Shown here in pieces: positions 1-11,699 of a stretch of DNA of 64,000 bases. Made by a program: the position numbers and the translations under genes. Within the stretch, counting starts at the first letter, position 1, and each line of letters starts with the position of its first letter. The stretch is from Varanus komodoensis (Eukaryota > Chordata > Lepidosauria > Squamata > Varanidae): NCBI RefSeq assembly GCF_004798865.1, contig NW_025335568.1, positions 25,408,961 through 25,472,960 on the forward strand, given 5' to 3'. The notes beneath the pieces are model-generated. The model was not told the DNA's origin. It saw nothing but the letters and a program-made list of their open reading frames with translations, and did no database searches.

Positions 1-309
1 TCTTCTTTAAAAGTAGGCACCTCAGCGCTTCCATTTTGGCTCAGAAGCTTCTAGTATTTGCATACATACACCCATGAACAATATCCCTAGATACTGCACA
101 TGCCAGAAACATCTAGCATTGTCAAATTTTGTTTTGACACTTAGGTTTGCTTGACTGGATATCATCATATGTTCATTACCTATTGTCTGCCTTCCTACAC
201 TTGGGCAATCAGAAACTTTTTCATCATTATTCCTTAGTGATGATTTCATCCAGACCAGACACCTTCTAGCCAGCTTTCCCTCAAGTCAGCTTTCCCTCAA
301 GGTTCTATT

Positions 310-960
310 TAAAAGCTGCTTGGCATCTTTTTAATGTCTAGCACCAGCAGTCTTGTTCCATTTTGGTTCAAGAGGAGCCTGCCACTGTTTTACAGGCTAA
401 CAAATCTAAACCTCTTCTCTATACACCACAATCTCATCCACACATTGAGAGTTCCTCGCTGCATCTGCCTAACTGCCCCTTTAAAAGGAAAGAATACCAC
501 CTTGCTGGTCCTGGATTTTTACCTAGCAATCTAAATTAGGTTTGCAAGACCTACAACTACATTTTCTCATGTCATTGGCATCAACATGAACTATGACCAC
601 TGACTCCAGCATCATCTACAAAGCTATCTAGATATTAGCACCAAGCAGGCAATTTACCACATCTGCACATCCATTGCAGACTCAGCTGTCTGTGTCTAAT
701 GAATAAATTTTCCTTTACCAAAGGCCACTGAAGGCATGACCTCAGTACAAGAGGACTTGCCTTCAAGCAATGGGTACCTTCTAAGGGATCATTTCCTCCT
801 TCCTTGGAAAGACCCCCTCCTTTCCCAAGACCCCCCATTTTCCTTAACAGCAGAATTGCTGTCCCCCAGGAACCGGGTCTGTGCTGTTTGGTCTCCAAGG
901 CTCTTACCGATCAACTTCTTTGCTCTTTTAGATTCTTCAGATCAGTAGCCTTGGTTTCAG
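310..960 (-). repeat. Possible old CR1-type LINE fragment
   Basis: Read on the minus strand, this stretch recalls a dispersed reptilian repeat of the CR1 type: short peptide blocks around 600-700 have the Cys-rich look of that repeat's coding part but shift frame often. The match is by eye and weak. It could equally be unique intergenic DNA. No open frame longer than about 87 codons is present and none looks like a host protein. Confidence 0.25.
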
Positions 961-1489
961 GGAAGCAAACTAGCTCCCTGAGAGCCAGAAGCTCATTACA
1001 CCAAGCACACACACACCACTTCTGTCCAACTAGCAAATAGTCACACATGTGGCACTCAGTGCAATACATTAAGTGGCCCCTACATCCCTGCTGACTTTCC
1101 AGTTCATTAACTGGGTTGTTATTGCTTTATCATCAGGACAGTGTGTGTTTTCCCTGGAGATCCAAATTGTTTATTAGGACTAGGTGGGGAATTTAATTTA
1201 AGGTATTAATTTACACTTACTATGAGGAGAAGGAAAGAGATCTTGGCCTCCTTGTACTGTCGCTAAATTCACATAGTTGCTTAACCGGCTTGTGTGCTGA
1301 TGCTTTGCCACTGAGGCTGAAATTCCTCATTACTAGAAAGTAGGCTTTCCTGCATGCCTCCTCATTATATAGGTCTAGGTAGGTTACTCTAACTGCTGCT
1401 GCAGCCATTCTTGCTGTAAACCAAGGAAGTTGTAACCGAATTCCTTATCTGCACTAGCTTCCACTGAATGGGAATTTAGGTTAATTGTC

Positions 1490-1720
1490 CTCCTTTGGAG
1501 TTGTTGTAATGTGCTATCAAGTGAAGGTAACCCTATTAATGAAAGTCCTCCAGAATGTCCTTTCCATGACAGTCCCACTCAGCTTTTGTAAATCCAAGGC
1601 TTTGGCTTCCTTTATTGAGTCAGTCCATCTCATATATGGTCTTTCTTTACTTCTTCTGCCTTATACTTTCCCCAGCATGATTGTCTTCTCCAGAGAGTTT
1701 TGCCTTCTCATGATGCATCT
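1490..1720 (-). mobile_element. RTE-clade LINE, C-terminal/3' fragment
   Basis: The minus-strand reading gives the typical tail of RTE/BovB-like polyproteins: a MRR..SLEKTIMLGKV block, then a MRWTDSIKEAK block, then LQKLSGTVMERTFWR. The complete BovB at 49.6 kb ends in the equivalent blocks (MRRKDSLGKSLMLG, MRWLDGVTEA), so the fold and order agree while the sequence differs. At least one frameshift separates the blocks. The fragment is short, old and certainly inactive. It may belong to an RTE family other than BovB. Confidence 0.5.
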
Positions 1721-1759
1721 CTGGGAATGGAGAGATTCTATTCAGGAGAGCCAGAATAG

Positions 1760-3590
1760 TCAATTGATTTTTGGGGAAAACACCAGACAAAGGGCAGGCA
1801 ATTTGAGTGTATTTCTTAAAAAACCCAACTGATAATGTGTACTTCCAGACTTGGCATGGTTTTGTTTTTGAGCATTGGTTGGAGAATTTCTTGGCAAGTC
1901 TTAAAAATTGGAGCTTACACTGAGTCCAAACTGAAGCTAGGTGTGTGTGTGTCTAAGCAGACAGGGCTGCAGGAGGTGTAAGTTCCTGCTGGATTCCCCC
2001 CACTCTGGGGATTTCAATCCCAACAGTAAGTTTGTGTTGTTTTTCTTTCCCCTTTTGGTGCTTTCCAGTGATGAGAGTGGTAGGTAAAAATATCTGGAAA
2101 GCCATAAGTAGACCATCTTGTTGTAAAGGCTGCAATCTTTACAGTAAACATACAAATCACTGCTGCTTTTGTTCTGAAGGTATGATCAGCAAACAGGAAT
2201 GAAGTAGTCCCTCCTGCCTAACACCTATTAATATTCTGCTTTTCTTTGCAGGCAGGCATTTCCCCTGTTGCTGTGTTTTCCCCGTTCTTTCAACCTGGGG
2301 CCTTCCAGATGAAAGCATAAGCTCTGCCTGAGTCATGGCCCCTCCCTGAACTGCTTCAATAGAACCATGTGATATGTTTTAGACCATTCTCTTGATATTT
2401 TAATTAAAATGTATTTAGGAGTTTTTCAGATTGCCCCACTTGAAGCTGTGGATCTTGCTACAACTTCAGGAGGGGAAACTCCAAGAAAGACCAGTGGTAC
2501 CTGGTTTCCATGTGGCCTTGGAAGAAGTTCTAAAATGTAAGGAGCATTCCAGTGAGCAGGGAGGGAAGGGGAGAAGAGAGGCTAGAGTGGGAATAATTCT
2601 ATGGTCTCCCAGCAGTGTGAGCCAGATGAGCTCAGAGGTATGTCCAGAGGAAAAAGACTCCCCCCCCCCCAAAAAAAAAGGATTGAGAAGCAAAAGCCAT
2701 TTTGGAAGAGAGGGTGGGCTTCTATCTCAGAAGGAAATGCATCTAAATGATAAATGTTCACTGTAAGAGCTGTCTCCTGTTTCCCTCTACTCATCACTTG
2801 CTTTGAAACTAAGGTGGTCTTTTCACCTTGGGTCCCTTACCTCAGTATCAGGGTCTCATTCTGGCTGTTTCCACTTTGCTTATCTTCAACAACCTTCCTC
2901 TTAAACATAGTTATATCAAGGTTGCATGTATCAAGGTTACCAGGACAAATTCACCCAGGGGCTATTCGTTGGCTAATTTCTGGCTGGAACCCGAAGTTTG
3001 TTTTGATTCAGAGAGGGTGGCCTGCAGGCCCTGCAAAAAAGAACTGCACTGGGCCTCTGGAACAGTTTCTGGAGTTCACCAGTAAGGCAGGCAATGCATG
3101 TCAGCTCATATTAAGCATAAGTGCTAGTCTGCAGAAGTGCTCTGGGGAGCATTGCCTATAAGCTGGTAACACTAGTCCTTTACATGGCTGCCTGTGACAT
3201 ACTATTTTCCAAGGGGTGTCACAGTTGTTACTGACTTAGAGTCCACAATAAGATGCATATGAAATCGGGGGCAGGGGAAAATTCCTTCCCAACACCTACC
3301 TAATAATAATAATAATACCTAATACTTACAATAACTATACTTAAGTAATTTTCACACACTTGAGAGAAAATGACCTGCAGGTGACCAGAAATGCAAAGCA
3401 TTTTTGGTCTAAGGACAGGTGCCCATTGTTTTTTCCACATTCTCAAGAAAATGAATGTGGCAAAGAAGATGTTATTTAGGGCCATCTGTTGTTGTCTGGC
3501 ATCTTCAGAAAAATAATCCATAAGGAAATAAGTATGACCTCTTTTTGGATACTTTCAAAAAGTAAAGGCTGGTCTTGCACAAAAACATCC
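1760..3590. other. Intergenic stretch, no gene seen
   Basis: Nothing recognisable as an exon. It holds a short GT run near 1942, a C10-A9 homopolymer junction near 2660-2680, and a TAA microsatellite at about 3301-3317. Open frames of 111 and 135 codons (2431-2766, 2754-3161) overlap other frames, show no domain and are probably chance. Confidence 0.5.
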
Positions 3591-3603
3591 TAGGCCTCTT
3601 TAA

Positions 3604-3810
3604 CTGAAACTTGGTAGGACTGATCTCCTCCAAAGGGTCCATCCTTCCAAATTTCACTCAGTTCTGTTAACAAATAGACTGACAGTTTATTTGGGTGTGT
3701 GTTTATATATAGCATAAAAATTGCACCTATTTCTGAAAGTTGGCAGGTGTAATCCCCTCATAATGGGATACTATGCCAGCAAATTTCATCCAGTTCTGAC
3801 GAACAAGAAA
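3604..3810 (+). repeat. Two diverged direct copies of a ~70-bp module
   Basis: The segment ending in AAATTTCACTCAGTTCTG near 3650-3667 is echoed at about 3736-3800 by one ending in AAATTTCATCCAGTTCTG, each preceded by an 'AACTTGG/AGTTGGCAGG' block. The unit is separated by roughly 130 bp. This looks like part of an unclassified dispersed repeat. Confidence 0.35.
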
Positions 3811-4109
3811 AAGCATATAACTGATTTTTTTTTATTATTTCCATGATAGTCAATTAGAGGAAGAAAGCTATGGATTTCCAGATCTTATTTCCATACCTGT
3901 ACTTATGAGGGTAGCTACTAAGGACACAGTCCTATTCTCATGTTCATAAACCTCTGAACTCATTTTATGAAGACTGGAAAGAGTGGCTTTGGCAATCTTC
4001 ACCTCCTCATCCACCAACCCTGCCTATTTCAACTTTGCAGAAGAAATATCACTGGGTCAGTGGGAAACTCTGGGTTAGTGGGAAAAAAGATAATAAATTC
4101 ACTGCTAGT

Positions 4110-4822
4110 CAAACATTAAAATTGGTACAAGATGTTTAATTGGTGATACATCACTCCAAAAGATATTGAAAAAAATAGACAACTACAGTGGAAAATGCTG
4201 GAAATGTAGCCGGGTTGATGGGGCTTTCTATCATATGTGGTGGACTTGTGAAATAATGGGAAAAAATTGGAAATGGATCCATGAGGAAATACAGAAAATT
4301 TTCAAGTCTAAGTTTCCTATGAGTCCCAAGAATATGCTTTTGAATATAGTATCAGAGATCCTTTCAAAAAGTATGTCAGTTATTCAAGTATATGACAAAA
4401 GCAGCAAGAATCACAATTGCTTCTAAATGGAAATCATCAGAGCTCCCAACAATTGAAGAACGGAGAAATAGACTAGCAGAATATGCCGGGATGATAAAGT
4501 TACCTATGTAAACAGAAGATCTAACTATGACTAATGGGAGATGAGGAGTTTGAAAAGAAAAAAGCAATAGAGGGCTTGAAGTGATAGGAAGCTTTGTTGC
4601 TATATAGGTTACTTTTTTCCTGTTAAACTTTCACAAAGCGCTGACAGATGGAAGATAGTTTTTGGAGACTGAATATATAGGTTGCATTTGTTTAAAATTC
4701 TCTTGGTAACTTTGCTTACTTTGTTCATTTTAGTTCACTCTGTTTATTTTAAGATGTTCTTTTTCATATTCTTTTTATGTATTTGTATATTCTAAGAAAA
4801 TAAAAAAATAAAGTTTTGCATG
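4110..4822 (+). mobile_element. L1 LINE, 3' end (ORF2 C-terminus, 3' UTR, tail)
   Basis: A plus-strand frame from 4166 encodes the C-terminal Cys-rich segment of L1 ORF2: CWKCSRVDGAFYHMWWTC, then IHEEIQKIFKSKFPMSPKN. After a frameshift near 4390 comes the typical ending ELPTIEE.RNRLAEYAGMIKLT at about 4440-4505. A 3' UTR follows and an A-rich AATAAA-containing tail closes the copy at about 4798-4822. The remaining part, including the whole reverse transcriptase, is missing, as is usual for 5'-truncated L1 insertions. No target-site duplication was found by eye. Confidence 0.75.
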
Positions 4823-5087
4823 TGAAATATTCTATCCTATATTTTGAATGTATCCTAATACTTCTGATGTTAGCAAAGAGCAAATGCTATTGGGTGGAAA
4901 AATAAAAATTTAAATAAATGAAATAAAAGAGGCTCTTACTTTTTAAAATAGTGTTAGTGCACTGTGTTAGCTGACTGAATGGTCATCAGCATTTGGATGA
5001 TCTTCAGTCTTACCTCTTGCTTTCATCTACATGTCCCAAGAAAGCTGTTTAACTTGTGAACCAGTGTTGGGGGGTGGGGGGGGGTGT

Positions 5088-5930
5088 TTTGGAGTGGATG
5101 AGGGCAAACAAGCTGGAACTTAATCCATGTTTGCCAGCCATTGTGGTCTGAGAAACCAATCACTCTGGATGTAGGTATACAACTGGTCTTAGATGACATG
5201 GCACTTCCCCTAAAGGACCAAGCAAGTGATCTTTCCTGGAGTCTAACTGGGGAGGCCCAGTTGGCTGCACTGCATTTTACTTGCTTAGGACCACAAGTGC
5301 CATATCAGCCTATTTGGAGAACATGGACCTCGCCTCAGTGATCCATGTGCTAGTCATGCCTCAGCTGGATTCCAGCTGTAATCTGCCCCGAGGCTTTCTG
5401 TGACGGGGGTGGCATAAAAATGCTATAATAAATAAATAAATTCCTGTAAGGGGTTGTACTCAGAGCTGCTCAGAAACTTCAGCTGGTGCAGAATTCCCAC
5501 TGCCCACATACTAGTGGGAGTGAAGTGATCCCATCATATAATGTCTGTATTGGGCCACCGTACTGGTTACCTGTGTGTTTGTGAGAGCAATGTGAGGTGC
5601 TGGTTTTGAACTCAGGTGACTCTGGGACCAAATTATGCCAATAACACCCATGTCAGACTGCCTGTATTTGAATATCAGGAATAGATGCTTTTCTCATTTG
5701 GCTACTTGTAAAAGAAGTTAAGTGCTGCCCCACATGGAAAAACTTTCTCTACAGTGGCTCCACAAGGCCCAAATAAGCTGCCCTGAAGGAACTCATGGCA
5801 ACTTATTGGCACCCTCTTTGAAGGATGCAAAGGCATTGATTCTGGCACACTTTGCTCAATTAATCATAACAGGAGTGAGAGAAAAATGTATTTTTATTCT
5901 CAAGAATAAAGTTCAATCACAGCAAAGGGG
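5088..5930 (+). mobile_element. Old L2-clade LINE, RT C-terminal part, interrupted
   Basis: The plus strand gives WMRANKLELNP near 5095-5125, then IQLVLDDMALPLKDQ near 5165-5222. The younger L2 copy at 19.6 kb carries the same blocks, WMRANKLKLNP and LNLVLNGVALPLRDK. A further block near 5340-5380 (VLVMPQLDSSCN) corresponds to ALVTSCLDFCN. Immediately after it a short L2-like tail with TAAATAAATAAA (about 5380-5442) breaks the element, and weak homology (LQLVQN-like) resumes near 5480. The right limit is uncertain. The fragment is many frameshifts away from coding. Confidence 0.5.
5378..5443 (+). repeat. Short LINE/SINE 3' tail with TAAA repeats
   Basis: A CCCCGAGGC...GGCATAAAAATG motif runs into AATAAATAAATAAA. 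This is the common 3' terminus shared by L2-type LINEs and the SINEs that copy their tail. It sits inside the older L2 fragment and separates two parts of it. Confidence 0.45.
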
Positions 5931-6159
5931 AAATTGACTCCAAGTGCATAGCAAAGTCCTCTTTTATACTCCTGATGACCAGGTAGTGATGACAGCTGCT
6001 CATTGGGTTGAAATTTCCAGTGCTAGCACTGATTTGAATCCAGGTGGTTTCCATGCTTACCTGGGAGGCTGAGCTGCTTGAAGTTTGGGCTGGGAGCTCT
6101 GGAGAGGAATTCCTCTTAATCACTGGCTGTGTGGAATCTCTGGTTACACTGATAAGACT

Positions 6160-6760
6160 TGAGGACATGGCCAGCCTGCCCAGACTTAAGGCTGGCCAGC
6201 CAGGTATGTCCTGTATTTGTAATTGCAGGCTTTTTAAGAAGGCCTTGGAAACACACTATTTTTCTCTGGTCTTTTCCTTATATAATTTATTTATTTATTA
6301 TTTATTTAGACCATTTCTATACCGCCCCATTCGCAAAAAGCCTCAGGGCAGTTTACAAAATAAATAAACAATCATATAATTAGTCATTAAAAATCTGGAA
6401 ACAGCACAAGCATAAAAACCCAATAAATACAATCCATAATTAACAATTAAAATAATTTTTAAATAAAAAGGTCTTGGCCTGGCGCTGAAAAACATATAAC
6501 GATGGCACCAGGCGGACCTCTCTGGGGAGCACATTCCATAGATGGGGCACCACCACAGAGAAGGCCCTCCTCCGGATTGCTGCCATTGCAATTTTTGTTG
6601 CTGTTTCTATTGTGTTCTTACTGTATTTATTTCACTTTTACAACTTTACATCTTGTATTAGTTTTATTTTTTAATTCCTGCTTGAAGAACCTTTGCCTTG
6701 AAAGGCAATCAAGATTGTTCAAACAAACAAACAAACAAACAACCAGTGCTCCATAGGGAA
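6160..6760 (+). mobile_element. Old L2-type 3' end, split by a minus-strand L2 tail
   Basis: At about 6220-6265 the plus strand reads LFKKALETHYFSLVF, resembling the L2 C-terminal RRQ.KTFLF segment. A downstream stretch at 6600-6725 ends in a 'GCCTTGAAAGGC' motif and an AAAC microsatellite (about 6719-6742), like a LINE 3' UTR and tail. Between them lies the minus-strand L2 tail annotated separately. The nested reading is an inference; the outer element is weak. Confidence 0.3.
6276..6585 (-). mobile_element. L2-clade LINE, 3'-terminal 0.3 kb
   Basis: This is clearly the same family as the copies at 19.4 kb and 53.6 kb. It has the ATTTATT terminal repeat, then 'CCGCCCCATTCGC', 'GCCTCAGGGCAG', 'AAAAAGGTCTTGGCCTGGCG' and 'CAGGCGGACCTCTCTGGGGA'. 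Similarity stops near 6585, so the copy is strongly 5'-truncated and holds only the 3' UTR and the last codons. Confidence 0.75.
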
Positions 6761-6764
6761 CAAC

Positions 6765-8065
6765 TACAGAAAAAGTCCTCAGGTGCTGCATTTACTGATT
6801 CCCAGCATAGCATTTCTTCCAGCACAGCAGCCACTCACAAAGAAGAAATTGGATCTTTGTATTTGATCAAATGTACCTTTCAAAGTTGTTGAATGCAGTG
6901 CTTTTACACATTCCCACTCTTTCTTTTGTGGATGGCTACCCTCCTTTTCATGAAATGAATTAAAATTTGTTGAAGAAGTTATTACTCTGTGTGACTCCAC
7001 ATGAGGAAATTGATACACTTTGCATTTAATTGGTGACAAAAAGCACAGGATCATGCAGGGTTGGCTCTTTTGTGGTAAGCTGGCAATCATCCTTTCTGGC
7101 AGCCCTGTCCTTTAGCAACAACCACAGTCTCTTAGCAATTCTGTGTGCATCCTTTCAGGCTTATCACCCTGCCCTAACCTCCCTTCCCAGATTGATCCCT
7201 ATGGAGTCATGCTCCTTCAACTGCTTTGTCAACAAGGTGGAACAAATCCAGCCTGAGTGTATGTTTGGAAGAAGTCTTCATTCGTATCACAGAGGGTCCT
7301 ACTCAGTCACTGAACTTTTAAATCTCTCTGGCTGTGGGACTGCATTAAGAAAACACACTGACTTGCTAGCATTTAACCAAAACTAGGGCTACTACAGGAG
7401 CAGCCATTTGCTTGCTGCTTCACAGATGACTGCCCTGGACTTTGCTGCAGTGATAAATCAAACAGTCCCTCGCTTATCAGCAAGAGATAGCCACCATTAT
7501 ATAGTTCAAGGTTGTTATCTTATTGCGAAATCTTGCAAGCTTGATTCAAATCATATTATATTATATATTAACCTATTCCACCACTCAGTTAATTATTTTT
7601 GATTCCTTTTGTAAAAGGCAATTAATTATCTTTAAGTTGCTTTTCCTTTTCCAACAAGTATATACGTTAGAAGCCCACTTCATAGGTTACCTGGAGTGGG
7701 ATGCTTGCTTAGAAAGTTCTCAGCAACATCTGCAACTTGAGCTTTCAGGGGAAGTAGGGACTGTGCAATTACAAAGTACCAAGCATCAAGCCACAGGTGT
7801 GGTTTGAGTGCCCTTGTGATCCGCCCTATTCTTGCTGGCAGAAGTTGCAGATGTTGCAAAGGTGGGGAGCAACTTTTCAACAGTGATAGGTTTGCCACAC
7901 TGTGCTGTAAAGAAATAAGAGCTCCATCATCCTTGTCAATCATACCCTCTAACATTCCACTGCTGAAAATAGGAAAACTTGTTATATTCATGACCCCACT
8001 TCAAGCATCAGGGACTAATCCCCTCTTCTCACCTTTACTGCATGCTTCTTCAGACACTTCTCTGC
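6765..8065. other. Intergenic stretch, no gene seen
   Basis: Nothing recognised apart from AT-rich simple sequence around 7555-7580. Open frames of 94-118 codons on both strands overlap each other and carry no domain. Confidence 0.5.
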
Positions 8066-8067
8066 TC

Positions 8068-8190
8068 TATGTCATCCTTCCCCAACCTGGTGTACTCCAG
8101 AAGTTTCTAAGCTTTCTAGGATCCCTGACAATTGATCATACTGACTAAGGCTGATAGGAACTGTAGTCTAATGCTGCTGGAGGTTGATGA
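8068..8190. mobile_element. Short palindromic hAT-like MITE
   Basis: 'CCTTCCCCAACCTGGTG' at the left and the degenerate partner 'GCTGATAGGAACTGTAGTCTAATG' plus 'CTGGAGG' towards the right form a diverged inverted repeat. The same unit recurs at 32.9, 41.1 and 42.5 kb, the last with recognisable termini and an 8-bp flanking repeat. Confidence 0.45.
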
Positions 8191-8199
8191 CGTCTGCTA

Positions 8200-9370
8200 T
8201 ATGCAACCAGCTGACATGTTCTCATATGAGAAGTAAGCTATGCTAGGGAACTGGTGATAACAATTTTATATAAAGCAATCCTGTGCAACAAGTGCTTGAG
8301 ATTAAAAGCCACTGAATTCAATAAGACTTGGCTCTAAATAAGTTTGCAATGGAGTGGCTTTTCTTTTTGAAATTTCCAACATGGGTGTCTGTGAGTATGT
8401 GTGTGTGAGAGAGAGAATGAGAGAAGAGAAAGAGGAATTGGAGATACTAAAAGGGATAGGGAACAGCCATCAAAATGCACTGTATAATTTGGAATGGCCA
8501 TAGGAAATCACTGGAAGATACTAGGGTTCATCTTCAGATCAAGCAACCTGCAAACATAAGCATTTTTTCATGTACACATTGTGGATTTGGGGCACAGTTC
8601 CTATGGCCCTTGGCATAGCAGTTTCTAGAGATAATTTTGAAATAAACCAAGGATACAGGACACCGTGATAGCAATACAGCAGTCCAACAGAATGATGTAA
8701 TGGCAACAGTTTCAAATGCACTAGCAATGCATGTGTATGTTCTGTAAAAACAGCCTTACACATTCCTCCTTTTCCTGCACCCCCTTCAGCAACCTCCCTT
8801 AACAAATTGCTTGAAAAATTGTAATGATGCCAGCAGTGACCCATAAAATAGAAGACACTCCCAAACTGCTCATGTGCCGTAAGCTAGGACCTCCAAGCAT
8901 CCCAAGCAGCATTTGATGCATTCTTCATGATAATGGCCCCTCAAGCTGCACAGTGATGATAAACAGGGCTCAGTCTGGATGCCCATAGGAATACACTGCA
9001 ATGAAGCCAAACTGCGTGTATGCCATAGGTTAGAACCTCCAACTATCTTAAGAGAGACTCTTCGATGCAGAGCCCACAGGAATCCTGTTCTTGAAAAGGA
9101 ATCCTGTTCAGTCACGATCTTGAACATGTCCTTCCTAATAGCCATAGAAATACATCAAGCCGATGGCTGCAGCTGCACTGGAACTGCCGAACAACACCCC
9201 TTGGGATTTTTGGGGATACTGACATGAGGCACACAAGCAGTTTGATGGCTTCTGCTCCTTTTTGTGAGCCCATTAGTCTCATTGCAATGCATTCTTACTG
9301 AGATTTCAGAATGAAAATGGAGCAGGGGGAGCTTAAATCCTCTCTCCTGAAGCAAAGCAGTCCTGACCCA
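8200..9370. other. Intergenic stretch, no gene seen
   Basis: Holds a short GT/GA-rich simple repeat near 8395-8435. Frames of 82-101 codons at 8539-9227 lack any domain and overlap one another on opposite strands. Confidence 0.5.
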
Positions 9371-9389
9371 GATTGAGGGGTATGTACTT

Positions 9390-10055
9390 CAAGGGAGGTA
9401 AAGAAATCTAGTACACTGGCTGCAGTTATATATGCTCTGGTAACATCATGTGTGGACTACTGCAATGAAGCTTTCATAGGTCAACCTTTGGAAAAGATAG
9501 TTTATCCAAACCAGCATATTGAGATTTAAAGGGGCTATGAGATTTGATCATATCTTGCTGGCTTCCAGTTTGTTTCTGGTATTAACTCCAGAAACTCCAT
9601 AAACAGCCACGGCCAGATTACCTAAAGGAGCATCACCTCACATATACACCGGCCTGAATTCTAAGGTCATTTTTGGAAGGCCTTTTCAGAGGTCTCCCAA
9701 CAAATGGGGTGAAGAGGATGGCTGGGAAGGAGAAGACCTTTAATGGTGGCATGCCAGTTGTTGAATGCCTTCTCTAGAAAGTGTTGCCTGGAACCTATGT
9801 TGCTGTCTTTTTAGCAGTAGGTAAAAAGTTGCATTGCCCCAGATCTGTTATTTCTTCACTTTGTTTTTAAATGCATTGTATTTTTCGATTCTTACCTGGC
9901 TGCTGGATTTTACTCCGCTTTTATTTTAGATCAACTGCTGTAAACCTTTAAACATTTTATATATGTAATATTTTTTAGGTTTCATTTTTTTTAACTTCCC
10001 AGAGAGCTTTGACTATTGGACAATATAGAAAAATAATACATACATAAATAAATGC
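9390..10055 (+). mobile_element. Old L2/CR1-group LINE 3' fragment
   Basis: The plus strand reads ALVTSCVDYCNEAFIGQPLEKI around 9435-9500, matching the L2 block ALVTSCLDFCNALYVGLPLK seen at 19.9 kb. Further on come decayed versions of the C-terminal blocks and a 3' UTR. It ends in the usual 'CAGAGAGCTTTGACTATTGGACAATATA' type terminus and ATAAATAAATG at about 10,000-10,055. It is riddled with stops and frameshifts and older than the 19.6 kb copy. Confidence 0.55.
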
Positions 10056-10319
10056 ATGTTGAGGGGTGCTGCATGCAGGCTAGTCTCACCTACTAGACAG
10101 TATGAAAATGAAATTAATAAATACTAAAAATTGGGCCTCATAGCACTGTTAGTGTTAGTATTTTGAATAAACTTTAAATATAGGGCTTTTAAATCGTTTA
10201 CACATTTAGAAAAGCAAGCCAAAGTCCTTAGCTACCTCAGCTCAAGTTAATAGAGGGAGGAATCCTGTGGCTCTTAGACAGTATCTGAGGAGCTGTATGA
10301 TAGTTTGGATTCCCTGATT

Positions 10320-10360
10320 CACGGCTGGAGACGGCTCTGGCTGGCTGGCTGGCTGGCAGG
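10320..10360 (+). repeat. CTGG microsatellite
   Basis: About five tandem GGCT/CTGG units followed by CAGG, in otherwise unremarkable sequence. Confidence 0.6.
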
Positions 10361-10437
10361 AAGACAAGGATACCGCAGGGGGCAGGATATGAGCTATCCT
10401 GAAGCCCCTCCTGCCCTGATGCCTCTCTGACACCTCT

Positions 10438-11560
10438 CAGCCATCTTATCTTTAATAATGCTTTCAAGCCATTTCCCCTGAACGGATGTTAAGCTAAATG
10501 ACCTGTAATTTCCTGTTTACCCACTGGGCCCCATTTAAAAATTGGCGTGACATTAGCTATTTTCCAATCCTCTGGTAAGAGGGCTAATTTTTGGGGCATG
10601 TTAAATATTTTGGTAAGAGGGCCAGCGATTTCATGCTTAAGTTCTTTGAGAACCCTAGGATGGATACCATCTGGAATGCTGACTTGCTGACTTTTAATTT
10701 GTCAATAAGGTTGAGAATTACATCCTTTTGTCACTACCATCTACCCTTATTCCTGAGTCTTCTTCTGGAATACGTATGTTCAAGAACAAGTATCTGCTTT
10801 CATTCTGTTCTATGAAGACTGGTGAAGACTGGTTTATTCAGCTTCTCTGCAATCTCCTCATCCCCCTGTAGTGCTTCTTTAATTCCATCATCATCCAATG
10901 GCCCAACTACTTCCTTAGTCTCTTTCTCTTGCTTGATTTAAAAACTTCTTTAGTGTTAGCCCTGATATGGTTAGTGATGTGCTCCTCAAACTGTTTCTTT
11001 GCTTCTCTGATGGGCTGGTTGCATCTTCCTTGTGCAAGCTTGTGGTCCCATTTTTTCTTTTTGTTTTGCAAGAGTTCCTTTTTGTGAAGGAAGATTTCTT
11101 TCCCTTGACTCTGCATGAACCGTGCTGGTGATTTCCTGGACTTCGTGCTGCCTTACATCACCTGTGCTGTTCATATTACCTGGGCCTCTGTTATAGTGCT
11201 TTTGAGTAATCTTCGGGTGCTTTGAAGTTATTTAAATTTCGTGATTCCCCTCTTCAGCTTCTTCTTTATCCGTTCCCACTTTTTAGAAGTTTCCTCTTTT
11301 GAAGTCAAATGCAACTGTCTGACTTCTTGGCAGCCTTCCACCTAACTGTGTATTTGATCTGAAAGCAGCAGGGTCACCTAATGGTGCAACAACAATTACA
11401 TCCTGCACTATGTTCTGGGCAACCCTGCCTAGGACTAAATCCAAGAATGCCTTCCCTCTCCTTGGCTTCATGCAAGCACAGTCATTTATGATATCAATAA
11501 ATCTAATCCCTTGCATGTATTTATCTAGTCAATGTGTGGGTAGTTGAATCCCCCACCCCC
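10438..11560 (-). mobile_element. CR1-type LINE, endonuclease C-terminus to early RT
   Basis: Minus-strand order is that of CR1 ORF2. The frame at 11,283-11,516 has the end of the endonuclease (IDIINDCACMKPRRG, FLDLVLG). The frames at 10,907-11,174 hold the basic linker (CNQPIREAKKQFEEHITNHI). A broken RT start reaching LLPEDWKIANVTPIF-like and SLTS-like blocks lies at 10,440-10,620. Both ends are truncated, and several frameshifts and stops split the coding region. The sequence order matches the CR1 copy at 57.3-58.9 kb, which covers the next, more 3' part, so both may come from one family. Confidence 0.65.
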
Positions 11561-11699
11561 CGCTATAATAGTACTTCCTTTGTTGAAGGTCTCCCTGATT
11601 TCATTCCCATCTCGAGATCACCCTGAGCATAGCTGCAACCAATAACAACAAGCCTGCCTAACAGGTCAAAAGATTGGTTTCTGTCTGTGGGAAATCTCT

